Assembly (NCBI GenBank): GCA_020436085.1
Contig: JAGQYM010000023.1
Location: 1-61,167 of the forward strand
Direction: 5' to 3'
DNA length: 61,167 nt
Source: Cyclobacteriaceae bacterium
Lineage (GTDB): Bacteria > Bacteroidota > Bacteroidia > Cytophagales > Cyclobacteriaceae
A program made the translations under genes and the position numbers. Shown in pieces: positions 16,628 to 24,708 of the stretch; positions within the stretch are counted from its first letter, which is position 1, and the number at the start of each line of letters is the position of its first letter. The notes beneath the pieces were generated by a model. That model was given only the letters and a program-made list of their open reading frames with translations. It was not told where the DNA came from and made no database searches.

Positions 16628-16660
16628 AAAAAGGCCACCCTCGAAGGGTGGCCTTTTTTA
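16628..16660 (+). terminator. Intrinsic terminator after the surface lipoprotein gene
   Basis: AAAGGCCACCC-TCGA-GGGTGGCC followed by a run of six T; near-perfect GC-rich stem. The remaining spacer to 16915 contains a tandem GATAACATT (16691-16710), the TAACATTGGCTCA motif (16704-16716) and the putative promoter of the TonB receptor. Confidence 0.9.
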
Positions 16661-16858
16661 TTTCCGCGCCAACCTCACTCAAGCCACCTTGATAACATTC
16701 AGATAACATTGGCTCATTTTTTTAACCTTAATGTGGCCCCCGAACCAAATATAATTCCGTTGAAAAGGTGGTTTCCTGTGTAATTCGAAATAATCCGCGA
16801 GTCTTCATTATGTAAAAATTACTTCAGTGTGAACTAATTAATGTTTTCGTAAAACAGG

Positions 16859-16894
16859 TTTGAGGCCCCAATCGGTATTCGCAGGATACCTTTG
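16859..16894 (+). promoter_or_regulatory. Putative promoter of the TonB receptor gene
   Basis: TACCTTTG at 16887-16894 matches the Bacteroidota -7 consensus TAnnTTTG. A TTTG at 16859-16862 could be the -33 element, but the 24-bp spacing is longer than the usual ~19-21 bp, so only the -7 box is well supported. It lies 21 bp before the ATG. Confidence 0.4.
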
Positions 16895-16915
16895 CAATCA
16901 AATTCAAGAAGAAAC

Positions 16916-19756
16916 ATGAAAACCTGTCTTAAATCTGCCTTATTGATTGTACTCACGATGGCATTTTCTTCGGTTTTGGCTCAGAAAGGAACCATTCGAG
17001 GTAAAATCATCGATAAGGAAACTGGCGAGGGGCTATTTGGAGCTACAGCTATTATCGCGGGAACCACGATAGGTAGTGCTGGTGACTTTGACGGGAACTA
17101 TAGTATTGAAAACGTTGAGCCCGGTACATATGAGGTTCAGTTTTCTTTCATTTCATATCAAACACAAAAAGTCACTGATGTAGTGGTAAAGCCCGGTGAG
17201 GTCACACTAATCGATATCACCCTTTCCACAGATGTTCAGCAGCTTGAGGAAATAGTCGTAACCGCCCAGGTGATCAAAGATTCTGAATCTGCGCTAATGA
17301 CGGTGAGGCGGAAATCTCCTAATGTTATGGACGGAATTTCAGCGCAATCATTTAGAAAAATCGGAGACTCTAATGCAGCCTCCGCTATTCAGCGTGTTCC
17401 TGGTGTCTCTGTTCAGGGAGGCAAGTATGTGTTCGTGCGAGGTTTGGGAGATCGCTACAGCAAGTCAACATTAAACAATATTGATATCCCTGGGCTCGAT
17501 CCGGACAGAAACTCTATCCAGATTGATATTTTTCCTACGAATATCATCGACAACATGGTGGTAACTAAGTCTTTCACCGCTGACAAGCTAGCCGACTTCA
17601 CTGGCGGAGTTGTTGATATTGAGACTAAAGATTTTCCTGAGCAAAAGCAATGGGTCTTCAGCTCCAATTTGGGCTACAATCCGTCCATGCATTTCAAAAG
17701 CGACTACATCACCTATGAAGGTGGTAGCACAGATTTTCTTGGCTTTGACGATGGCAGCAGAGACCTTCCCATTTCTCGAGAGACCGTCATTCCAAGTCCA
17801 GTTACCCGTGACCCTCAATTGGAGCAACTGACACGCAGCTTAAATCCTACACTATCTGCGATGAGAAAAAATAGTTTTATGGACTACTCACTGGGAATAT
17901 CAGGTGGCGATCAAAAGAGATTCTCATCTTTTACACTAGGATATAACCTGGCCTTGAACTATCAGAATACGACCACTTACTACGAGAATGCGCAGTTAGG
18001 CGCTTTTGCAAAGTCGACCAATCCTGATAATCTGGAACTCATCCCTGACCGCGTTCAATCAGGCCCATTGGGATCAAACCAGGTTCTCGCGAGCGCTTTG
18101 GCAGGCTTGGCTTTAAAAACAGACAAGTCCAAATTCAAGGTAAACTTCATCCGACTCCAAAACGGTGAATCTCGTGCGTCAACGTATACCAGGAATACAT
18201 TCATTTTTGGATCAAACACTATTCAGTCAACCAATCTTGACTACAACGAAAGTTCCATTACTAACCTGCTTCTTTCAGGAGACCACAGAATTGGGTCTCA
18301 AAGCAAGTTTGAGATCAACTGGAGATTGTCGCCAACATGGTCTAGAATTGATGACAAGGATGTTCGCCAAACTCCTTACCGTGTAGAAGGAGGTGTGTAC
18401 ACTATTGAGCCTAGCGAAGCCGGGGATCCAATTAGAATCTGGAGATTTTTGGATGAAACCAATTATGTTGGGAAGCTCGATTTAACTCAAGCTTATGAGT
18501 TCAGAGGAATTGAAGCCAAAGTTAAGTTTGGGGCAAGTGAAACCTATAAGCAACGTAACTTCAGTATTGATCAATTCAGATTGGGATTGCGTGGCGCAAG
18601 TAACTTTACTTTAACGGGTAGCCCAGATGAACTGATGAGTGATGACTTGCTTTGGAATCCTACCGAGGGAATTGGAACATTCATTAGAGGGAATTTTGAG
18701 GTATCAAACACTTTTGAGGCTTCGCAAAACATATTTGGAGCATATGTTTCAAACGAAATGAATGTTTCTGAGAAGGTGAAAACAATCTTAGGATTGCGTG
18801 CTGAGCAATTTGATCACAGATATACTGGTCAGAACCAGGCCTACGCATCTGGTGATGTCGTAAACGGGATTAAATATGACAATGATAATTTGTTGAGCTC
18901 GTTGAATTTTTTCCCTTCAGCTAACGTCATATACTCGCTTAACTCAAACATGAATCTTCGTCTTGGCTTTTCGAGAACAATTGCGAGACCTTCATTTAAA
19001 GAAAAGTCGATTGCTCAGATTTTTGACCCAATTACCGACCGCACCTTTATTGGTAATATCGACTTGGTAGAAACCAATATTTCAAACTTCGATTTGAGAT
19101 GGGAGTTGTTTCAGGAGCGTGGGCAAAATATTTCTGTGAGCTTATTCTACAAAGATTTTACAAATCCGATTGAACAAGTCTCATTCGCAGCGGATCCACG
19201 CTCTATTCAGCCACGAAACGTAAATGATGCAAACGTTTATGGCATTGAGCTGGAAGCGAGAAAGAGTCTGTCCTTCATTTCACTATCGCTCAAGAATTTC
19301 ACCGTGAGTACCAATGTCTCGTTCATTGAGTCAGAAGTGCAAATGAGTGATGAGGAATATGTTGGCCGCATGGCATTTGTAAGAACAGGTGAGACCATTG
19401 ATCGGAAACGCCAGCTTCAGGGTCAGTCGCCTTATCTAATTAATGCGGGCCTTCAGTTCGACAATCAAAATGGATGGGAAGCCGCACTGACCTACAATGT
19501 TCAGGGAGAGAGACTATCTGTTGTTGGTATTAATGCTAGCTCGGACGTATTTGACCAACCCTTCAATAGCCTTAACGTGAACGTAAACAGAACGCTAGGC
19601 GGTGCTGATGGAAAAATCAGATTGGGGATCGGAGCAGAAAATATTCTTAATGATAAAATAGAGAGCTTCTCGAAAAACTTTGGTAGCAGTGATAAAGTGT
19701 TTTCAAGTTTGAGCCCGGGAACTCGTTTGAGACTAAGGTTCAACTATACCTTCTAA
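16916..19756 (+). CDS. TonB-dependent outer-membrane receptor with carboxypeptidase-like regulatory domain
   Basis: 946 residues from ATG 16916 (signal peptide to VLAQ); an in-frame TTG at 16892 overlaps the -7 box and is not the start. Residues ~25-110 are the CarboxypepD_reg-like domain (GTIRGKIIDKETGEGLFGA). The plug follows at ~130-250 (SAASAIQRVPGVSV, RGLGDRYSKSTLNN), then a 22-strand-type barrel ending with an aromatic residue (RLRFNYTF). TonB and ExbBD would power import across the outer membrane. The plug with PNVMDGISAQS and VRGLGDRYS is of the non-SusC type that is often paired with a surface lipoprotein, as here. Closed by a terminator at 19778. The ligand is not evident. Confidence 0.94.
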   Translation: MKTCLKSALLIVLTMAFSSVLAQKGTIRGKIIDKETGEGLFGATAIIAGTTIGSAGDFDGNYSIENVEPGTYEVQFSFISYQTQKVTDVVVKPGEVTLIDITLSTDVQQLEEIVVTAQVIKDSESALMTVRRKSPNVMDGISAQSFRKIGDSNAASAIQRVPGVSVQGGKYVFVRGLGDRYSKSTLNNIDIPGLDPDRNSIQIDIFPTNIIDNMVVTKSFTADKLADFTGGVVDIETKDFPEQKQWVFSSNLGYNPSMHFKSDYITYEGGSTDFLGFDDGSRDLPISRETVIPSPVTRDPQLEQLTRSLNPTLSAMRKNSFMDYSLGISGGDQKRFSSFTLGYNLALNYQNTTTYYENAQLGAFAKSTNPDNLELIPDRVQSGPLGSNQVLASALAGLALKTDKSKFKVNFIRLQNGESRASTYTRNTFIFGSNTIQSTNLDYNESSITNLLLSGDHRIGSQSKFEINWRLSPTWSRIDDKDVRQTPYRVEGGVYTIEPSEAGDPIRIWRFLDETNYVGKLDLTQAYEFRGIEAKVKFGASETYKQRNFSIDQFRLGLRGASNFTLTGSPDELMSDDLLWNPTEGIGTFIRGNFEVSNTFEASQNIFGAYVSNEMNVSEKVKTILGLRAEQFDHRYTGQNQAYASGDVVNGIKYDNDNLLSSLNFFPSANVIYSLNSNMNLRLGFSRTIARPSFKEKSIAQIFDPITDRTFIGNIDLVETNISNFDLRWELFQERGQNISVSLFYKDFTNPIEQVSFAADPRSIQPRNVNDANVYGIELEARKSLSFISLSLKNFTVSTNVSFIESEVQMSDEEYVGRMAFVRTGETIDRKRQLQGQSPYLINAGLQFDNQNGWEAALTYNVQGERLSVVGINASSDVFDQPFNSLNVNVNRTLGGADGKIRLGIGAENILNDKIESFSKNFGSSDKVFSSLSPGTRLRLRFNYTF

Positions 19757-19777
19757 GAATCACATAATTCTAAATAA

Positions 19778-19806
19778 CTAAAAGCCACCCTTGGGTGGCT
19801 TTTTAG
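19778..19806. terminator. Bidirectional intrinsic terminator
   Basis: CTAAAAGCCACCC-TTG-GGGTGGCTTTTTAG: the stem AAAGCCACCC/GGGTGGCTTT is flanked by A and T tracts on both sides. It serves the TonB receptor gene and the convergent gene at 19808, whose stop is two bases away. Confidence 0.9.
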
Positions 19807-19807
19807 T

Positions 19808-20506
19808 TTAGTTTACTTTCCGTTGTCGGTCCTTGTGCAGCTCAATCACCTTCTTGATCTGCTCGCTGGCTTGTGAAACAGAGTCTTGCGCTAGTTTGTT
19901 GTTTTCCATTTTTTGTAGGAGAACAGCGTGTTCAAGCTTATTGCCCTCAAGGCGTTCTTCCAGCTTTACTTTCTCCTGCTCGTTATTACCGAGTTGAATG
20001 TTGAGATCTTTGTTTTGATTCAGCAACCGTTGTGACTGACGTGTGGTGGCATCTAATGCACGCTGTGCTTCGTCAATCTGTGCTTGTATTTTGTCTTTGT
20101 AGAATTTGATTCCGAACCGATAGACTTCTTTCTCCAAATCCTTCTTAACAATTCCGATATCGTTCACCGTCCATTCACCTTCTTTGATGCCCAGCCACAC
20201 TTCTGTTGACTCGCCTTTGGCTTTCAGGTCAGCATAGATTACCCCTTGCTGGTAAGCTGTGCCGCCCAGCGCTGGCTCGCTGATGGTAGTCACACCAGAT
20301 CCTATCTTTGGCTTGCCAAAGTCTTTTAGAAATTTATTCCATGCGATAGATACTTCTTCCTTCCTGGCTTCGAGTGTGGTGGCGTACCCTTCAGCGGTGT
20401 CGCCATTTACCTTTTGAGAATGACCTTCTGTTGTCACCTTTTGCGCTTGTATCCTGAGGGTTGCAGTAAAGCAGAAGATCAATACGATAAACTTATTTAG
20501 TTTCAT
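19808..20506 (-). CDS. Secreted coiled-coil protein of unknown function
   Basis: 232 residues. A signal peptide is visible (MKLNKFIVLIFCFTATLRIQAQ, shortened: hydrophobic residues 6-17, AQ cleavage). Residues ~25-130 form a mixed domain with a hint of a heavy-metal/ligand-binding-like fold (no clear motif), and residues ~140-225 are a long heptad-rich helix (QRALDATTRQSQRLLNQNK, ERLEGNKLEHAVLLQKMENN) expected to form a coiled coil. It shares a bidirectional terminator with the TonB receptor gene but is transcribed toward it, so it is probably a separate unit. I do not recognise a named family. Confidence 0.8.
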   Translation of the reverse strand: MKLNKFIVLIFCFTATLRIQAQKVTTEGHSQKVNGDTAEGYATTLEARKEEVSIAWNKFLKDFGKPKIGSGVTTISEPALGGTAYQQGVIYADLKAKGESTEVWLGIKEGEWTVNDIGIVKKDLEKEVYRFGIKFYKDKIQAQIDEAQRALDATTRQSQRLLNQNKDLNIQLGNNEQEKVKLEERLEGNKLEHAVLLQKMENNKLAQDSVSQASEQIKKVIELHKDRQRKVN

Positions 20507-20572
20507 CCTGTTAAATTAATGTACCTGTCCTGATACGCAATATTAGGTTCAGCGTGCATAAAGCTACATCAA

Positions 20573-21484
20573 ATGCATAAAAACATCCTTATCACTGGGG
20601 GCTCAGGACTTGTGGGCACCCGGCTTACGCAGATGCTGCTACAAAAAGGCTACCAGGTTTCTCACCTTTCCCGTGCTGCTGGCGATGAGGGGTTGGTAAA
20701 AGCCTTTCAATGGGATGTAGAGAATGGGATTGTAGACCCAAAGGCATTCGAGAACATTCATGCTATTATCCATCTGGCTGGTGCCGGTATTGCCGACAGG
20801 CCCTGGAGCGAAAAACGCAAACGAGAGATCCTTGAGAGCAGAACACACTCTACAGCATTGCTGGAGAAATCACTGAAAGATATTCCTAATAAAGTCGAGG
20901 TATTCATCTCAGCGTCAGCCATTGGCTATTATGGATACGCTGGTAGCGACCATGTATTTAAGGAGGAAGATGAGCCAGCAAATGATTTCCTCGCGTATGT
21001 GGTGAAACAATGGGAACACACGGTTGATCGAATATCGTCCCTAAATATTCGCGTTGCAAAACTGCGTATCGGTATTCTGTTGAGCGAGAAGGGAGGCGCA
21101 CTCGTGGAGTTGGCCCGACCAGTACGTTTGTTTGTAGGTAGTCCCCTGGGAAGTGGAGAGCAGTACGTAAGCTGGATACATATCGATGATGTGTGCGCAA
21201 TGTTTATTCACGCCTTGGAAAATGATCTCAATGGAGCTTACAATGCAGTTGCTCGTGAACCTGTGACGAACAAGGAGCTTACAAAAGCGATTGCCGAGAC
21301 ATTGGGTCGGCCTCTTTGGCTTCCACATGTACCTGCATTCATCTTGAAGATGGTATTAGGTGAAATGGCTGATCTGGTGATCAAGGGAAGTAAAGTCTCA
21401 CCCGCGAAAATCCAACTTAGCGGATTTCAGTACAGATTTCCTAATCTAAATGATGCGCTTAGAGATCTCTTTGAAAAAAAGTAA
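20573..21484 (+). CDS. TIGR01777-family NAD(P)-dependent epimerase (SDR superfamily)
   Basis: 303 residues. The Rossmann motif ITGGSGLVGTRL starts at residue 7, AIIHLAGAGIADRPW (~65-80) and the active-site region SASAIGYYG (~110-118, Tyr with the usual Ser) follow. The C-terminal ~50 residues fit DUF1731 (LPHVPAFILKMVLGEMADL), which together with the SDR core defines the TIGR01777/YfcH group. The reaction is not established for the group. The gene ends ten bases before the convergent Lys-rich protein gene. Assignment to the family is firm; substrate is unknown. Confidence 0.92.
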   Translation: MHKNILITGGSGLVGTRLTQMLLQKGYQVSHLSRAAGDEGLVKAFQWDVENGIVDPKAFENIHAIIHLAGAGIADRPWSEKRKREILESRTHSTALLEKSLKDIPNKVEVFISASAIGYYGYAGSDHVFKEEDEPANDFLAYVVKQWEHTVDRISSLNIRVAKLRIGILLSEKGGALVELARPVRLFVGSPLGSGEQYVSWIHIDDVCAMFIHALENDLNGAYNAVAREPVTNKELTKAIAETLGRPLWLPHVPAFILKMVLGEMADLVIKGSKVSPAKIQLSGFQYRFPNLNDALRDLFEKK

Positions 21485-21493
21485 AGTCCGAGC

Positions 21494-21781
21494 CTAGCTG
21501 GCAACCTTAGTCTCTTCAACCACTACGGGCTCAACAGCTTTCTTTGAACCTTTTGCCTTCTCTGCCTTCTTGGGCTTTACACTTTTAATGCTTTCCGCTT
21601 TCTTACTCTTCTTATAAATCTTCTTCAATTCTTTTTGCAACGCGCTGGTCAATCGCTTTGAAGTTTGCTTCACCACCTTCTGTGTTTTCTTTGAAGCCTT
21701 GGTGATGTCAAGTTTTTCTAATGCCTGGGAAACAGATTCCTGTACTTTCGAGCGGATTTCTTTTTTAGAGAGAGGTGCCAT
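21494..21781 (-). CDS. Small Lys/Ala-rich basic protein (histone H1-like composition)
   Basis: 95 residues from ATG 21781; an upstream in-frame start at 21805 would overlap a -7 box (TACATTTG on the minus strand, 21803-21810), so the shorter form is preferred. Residues 1-60 are predicted helical with many Lys (KKEIRSKVQESVSQALEKL, KSKKAESIKSVKPKK), and the tail is Val/Glu rich (VEPVVVEETKVAS). Composition resembles bacterial H1-like DNA-binding or ribosome-associated proteins, but there is no diagnostic motif. Two conclusions are possible: a nucleoid protein or a structural cytoplasmic protein. Confidence 0.7.
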   Translation of the reverse strand: MAPLSKKEIRSKVQESVSQALEKLDITKASKKTQKVVKQTSKRLTSALQKELKKIYKKSKKAESIKSVKPKKAEKAKGSKKAVEPVVVEETKVAS

Positions 21782-22133
21782 ATTTCTGCTAGGGTTATAA
21801 ATCAAATGTAAATGATGTTATGCAATAGTTACAGACACTTCAAAAAACTTAACATTAAACTAATATTCCAGCTCCTTAGTTGTTGAAAATGAGCTTCTTA
21901 CAAATTTCAGTCTCTCGTTATCAAAACACTTTCAAAGGCTGCGCGGAAATAACAGATACTTAACTGGTGCTACCCGCTTAGGAGATCACAGAAGGGTACT
22001 TTTGTGTCATCAATATCTTCTTCTTCTGGGTAAGGCAGGCGTTCCAGTCTGCCTTTTTTCATTGTTTGAGTTCGAGAAATCCGGGTTTGCCTGGGGCAGA
22101 CTATATTTGAGATTGGACTAAAGAGTGACCATT
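21782..22133. other. 352-bp spacer with a possible short transcript
   Basis: No ORF of note. On the plus strand there is a -7-like TACTTTTG (21997-22004) and, 28 bp further, a terminator hairpin. Before these, TACCC (21970-21974 region) and GGGTA (21994-21998 region) could pair around an 18-nt loop. It may encode a short RNA or an attenuated leader for the LOG gene; nothing here matches the conserved SRP RNA apical loop or a tRNA. Confidence 0.4.
22032..22059 (+). terminator. Intrinsic terminator in the spacer before the LOG gene
   Basis: AAGGCAG (22032-22038) pairs with CTGCCTT (22049-22055), loop of ten, and the T-run extends to 22059. No plus-strand gene ends nearby, so it would terminate an RNA starting within the spacer or read-through from the epimerase gene 540 bp upstream. 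Confidence 0.65.
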
Positions 22134-22868
22134 ATGGGTAAGAAGAAAGCACAGTCGTCCACCGCAGACGAAGAGAGTAAAATCAGAAAAGCCTTCAAAG
22201 ACAAAGATTGGGCTGAGATCAAGAGCTCTGATTCCTGGGTGATTTTTAAAGTGATGTCAGAGTTTGTGGAGGGATTTGAAAAATTGGCGAAGATCGGACC
22301 ATGTGTTACGATTTTTGGTTCGGCTCGCACAAAGCCAGATCATGACTACTACAAAATGGCTGAAGAGATTGCATTCCAATTGGTAGAGCATGGCTACGGA
22401 GTGATTACCGGTGGTGGCCCGGGCATCATGGAAGCCGGGAACAAAGGAGCACATCGTGCTGGGGGAAAAAGCGTGGGGCTAAATATTTTTCTTCCTCACG
22501 AACAAAAGGGAAACCAATACATCGATCCTGAAAAGTTGATCTCATTTGATTACTTCTTTGTACGTAAAGTGATGTTTGTAAAATATTCGCAAGGCTTCAT
22601 CGTAATGCCTGGTGGATTTGGCACTTTGGATGAACTCACGGAGGCGCTCACGTTGATCCAGACTAAAAAGATTGGAAGATTCCCAATTGTGCTCGTGGGC
22701 AAACAATTTTGGAAGGGAGTGATGGAGTGGTTCACACAAACGCTCGTAGATGATAAGATGATCGATCTATCTGATCTTGAATTGATCAATCTTGTCGATA
22801 CGCCCGAAGAAGCAGTCAAAGTAATCGATGAGTTTTATTCCAGGTACTTGTTATCACCCAACTTCTAG
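22134..22868 (+). CDS. LOG family protein (TIGR00730-type nucleotide 5'-monophosphate phosphoribohydrolase)
   Basis: 244 residues from ATG 22134 (an in-frame GTG three codons upstream is an alternative). The LOG signature is complete: ITGGGPGIMEAGNKGA (~residues 92-108) and PGGFGTLDEL (~160-170). These enzymes release ribose 5-phosphate from nucleoside monophosphates; in plants and some bacteria they activate cytokinins, in other bacteria the role is nucleotide housekeeping. A polar ~45-residue N-terminal extension with KIRKAFKDKDW precedes the core. The lytic transglycosylase gene follows on the same strand after 118 bp. Confidence 0.92.
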   Translation: MGKKKAQSSTADEESKIRKAFKDKDWAEIKSSDSWVIFKVMSEFVEGFEKLAKIGPCVTIFGSARTKPDHDYYKMAEEIAFQLVEHGYGVITGGGPGIMEAGNKGAHRAGGKSVGLNIFLPHEQKGNQYIDPEKLISFDYFFVRKVMFVKYSQGFIVMPGGFGTLDELTEALTLIQTKKIGRFPIVLVGKQFWKGVMEWFTQTLVDDKMIDLSDLELINLVDTPEEAVKVIDEFYSRYLLSPNF

Positions 22869-22986
22869 TGCCACTCCAACAATTCTTTTTACAAACAATG
22901 TGGCACAGTGCTCGTTCCGGGTTATTTTATCCATTTGGTCGAATAACTATTTTGTAGGAACGGCACTAGCCCTAATTTTGAAAGGG

Positions 22987-23943
22987 ATGAAGGAATTTTT
23001 TAAGAACTATCGAATTGAGGTGCTGGTAGTGATCGGCCTCGCGATACTTTTATTTCTGGTTGTATTTATTAACAACAGGATCGATCGTCTCGAAAACTAC
23101 CTTACCAAGAATCGACAAGTAGGAGTTGATAATATCGTTGTGCAGGATGGCCCGTTAACTGCTATCTCTTACGACATCCCACGCGAGTTATCTTTTGCAG
23201 GAGAATCTGTTCCGATGGATCGCCCGGATCTTCAGGAACAGCTAGATAAAGAGCTTCAAATCAATATTTATTTTCATAGCAACACCATCTTCCTCATCAA
23301 AAGAGCCAATCAGTGGTTTCCGCAGATTGAACCCATTTTGAAGAAGAACAATATTCCGGGCGACTTCAAGTACCTGCCGCTGATTGAGAGTGGTTTGTTG
23401 AACGTGATTTCGCCAGCTAATGCAGTAGGCTTCTGGCAGATTATTAAAAGTGCAGGCAAAGAAAACGGACTTGAGATTACAAGGGAAGTTGATCAGCGCT
23501 ATGATCCGATTCGTTCCACTGAGGCAGCCTGTAGGTATTTGAACAAAGCGTATGAAAAATTTGGTAACTGGACACTGGTTGCGGCCTCCTATAACAGAGG
23601 TATGAATGGTCTGGACCGCGCACTGGAAAAACAAAAAGTGAATTCATATTATGATTTGTTTCTCAATGAAGAGACGTCCCGTTATGTGTTTCGAATTCTC
23701 GCTATTAAGCAAATCATTGAGAACCCAGAACAGTATGGTTTCAAAATTGACCCAAAACACCTTTATAAAAAGGATTCATTGAAATACGTGAAGGTGGATG
23801 ATACGGTATCAGATCTTGTGGAGTTTGCTCTTGAACAAGGCACTACCTACAAGTTGCTGAAAAGATACAATCCGTGGCTGCGCGATGACCGGTTAACGGT
23901 GAGGAGAAATGAAAGCTATCAAATTGCCCTACCCGCACCATGA
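22987..23943 (+). CDS. Membrane-anchored lytic transglycosylase (SLT domain) with C-terminal LysM-like segment
   Basis: 318 residues from ATG 22987; the longer open frame from 22828 adds a stretch overlapping the LOG gene and would place the anchor internally, so it is rejected. One N-terminal membrane helix (residues ~12-30), a linker, then a Slt domain with the catalytic Glu134 in LPLIESGL, the GFWQI motif (~150) and the AAASYNRG-type motif (VAASYNRGM, ~208-217). The last ~45 residues (DTVSDLVEFALEQGTTYKLL) fit a LysM-like peptidoglycan-binding unit. It cleaves murein glycan strands in the periplasm. Its stop overlaps the next start in ATGA, so translational coupling with the creatininase gene is likely. 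Confidence 0.9.
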   Translation: MKEFFKNYRIEVLVVIGLAILLFLVVFINNRIDRLENYLTKNRQVGVDNIVVQDGPLTAISYDIPRELSFAGESVPMDRPDLQEQLDKELQINIYFHSNTIFLIKRANQWFPQIEPILKKNNIPGDFKYLPLIESGLLNVISPANAVGFWQIIKSAGKENGLEITREVDQRYDPIRSTEAACRYLNKAYEKFGNWTLVAASYNRGMNGLDRALEKQKVNSYYDLFLNEETSRYVFRILAIKQIIENPEQYGFKIDPKHLYKKDSLKYVKVDDTVSDLVEFALEQGTTYKLLKRYNPWLRDDRLTVRRNESYQIALPAP

Positions 23944-24704
23944 AACCACGGCCGTATATCCTCGCTGAAAACAATTGGAAAACAATTAAGAGTTCGTCCT
24001 TCGATGTCGCAGTGCTGCCCTGGGGAGCCACCGAAGCGCACAACTATCACCTTCCTTATGGAACCGACATTGTTGAAGCAGAGGAGATTGCTGCTGAAAG
24101 CGCAAGACTCGCCTGGGAGAAAGGGGCTAAGGTAATAGTGTTGCCTGCAATTCCTTTTGGGGTCAACACAGGTCAACACGATATTCTGTTGGATATGAAT
24201 ATGAATCCGAGTACGCAACTCACTGTGTTGCGCGATGTGGTTCAAGTGCTCAGTCGGCAAGGCATTCACAAGCTGGTTATCCTAAATAGTCATGGTGGAA
24301 ATGATTTCAAACCAATGATCAGGGAGCTGGGTTTACAGTTTCAATCTATGTTTATATGCAGTTGCGACTGGTTTAGGTCAATCGATCAAAAGCTTTTTTT
24401 TGAAAACAGGGATGATCACGCAGGAGAAATGGAATCAAGTATCATGTTGTATCTGCGTCCGGATTGGGTTGACATTAAAGAGGCGGGTGATGGCGCTGCT
24501 AAAAAATTCAGGTTCGAGGCGATAAGGGAAGGCTGGGCTTGGGCCGAGCGACAATGGTCAAAGGTCACCAAGGATACTGGTGTAGGTGATCCAACAAAGG
24601 CAACGGTAGAAAAGGGAGAGAAATATTTTAAAGCAGTCACCGAAAAGGTCGGCAACTTCTTTTTTGATTTGGCGACAACGCCACCCAAAGATTTTTACGA
24701 ATAG
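23940..24704 (+). CDS. Creatininase family amidohydrolase
   Basis: 254 residues. Family metal-site motifs are present: Glu32 and His34 in GATEAHNYH, Asp43 in YGTDIVEAE, and the NSHGGND motif (~residues 119-125) plus a downstream Glu in DHAGEMESS. Members hydrolyse cyclic amides such as creatinine, or in cofactor biosynthesis act on formamide groups; which is done here is open. The start overlaps the lytic transglycosylase stop (ATGA) and the gene is followed after 4 bp by purine nucleoside phosphorylase, giving a tight three-gene unit. Start codon placement is supported by the overlap. Confidence 0.9.
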   Translation: MKPRPYILAENNWKTIKSSSFDVAVLPWGATEAHNYHLPYGTDIVEAEEIAAESARLAWEKGAKVIVLPAIPFGVNTGQHDILLDMNMNPSTQLTVLRDVVQVLSRQGIHKLVILNSHGGNDFKPMIRELGLQFQSMFICSCDWFRSIDQKLFFENRDDHAGEMESSIMLYLRPDWVDIKEAGDGAAKKFRFEAIREGWAWAERQWSKVTKDTGVGDPTKATVEKGEKYFKAVTEKVGNFFFDLATTPPKDFYE

Positions 24705-24708
24705 ACTC

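Noticed and set aside
21960-22010. SRP or tmRNA-like RNA in the spacer before the LOG gene
   Set aside because: The conserved GGAA apical loop and flanking motifs of SRP RNA are missing, and no tRNA-like domain is visible.
22828-22986. Extended lytic transglycosylase start inside the LOG gene
   Set aside because: The extra residues are low-quality sequence overlapping the LOG coding region and would put the membrane anchor in the interior; ATG 22987 is preferred.
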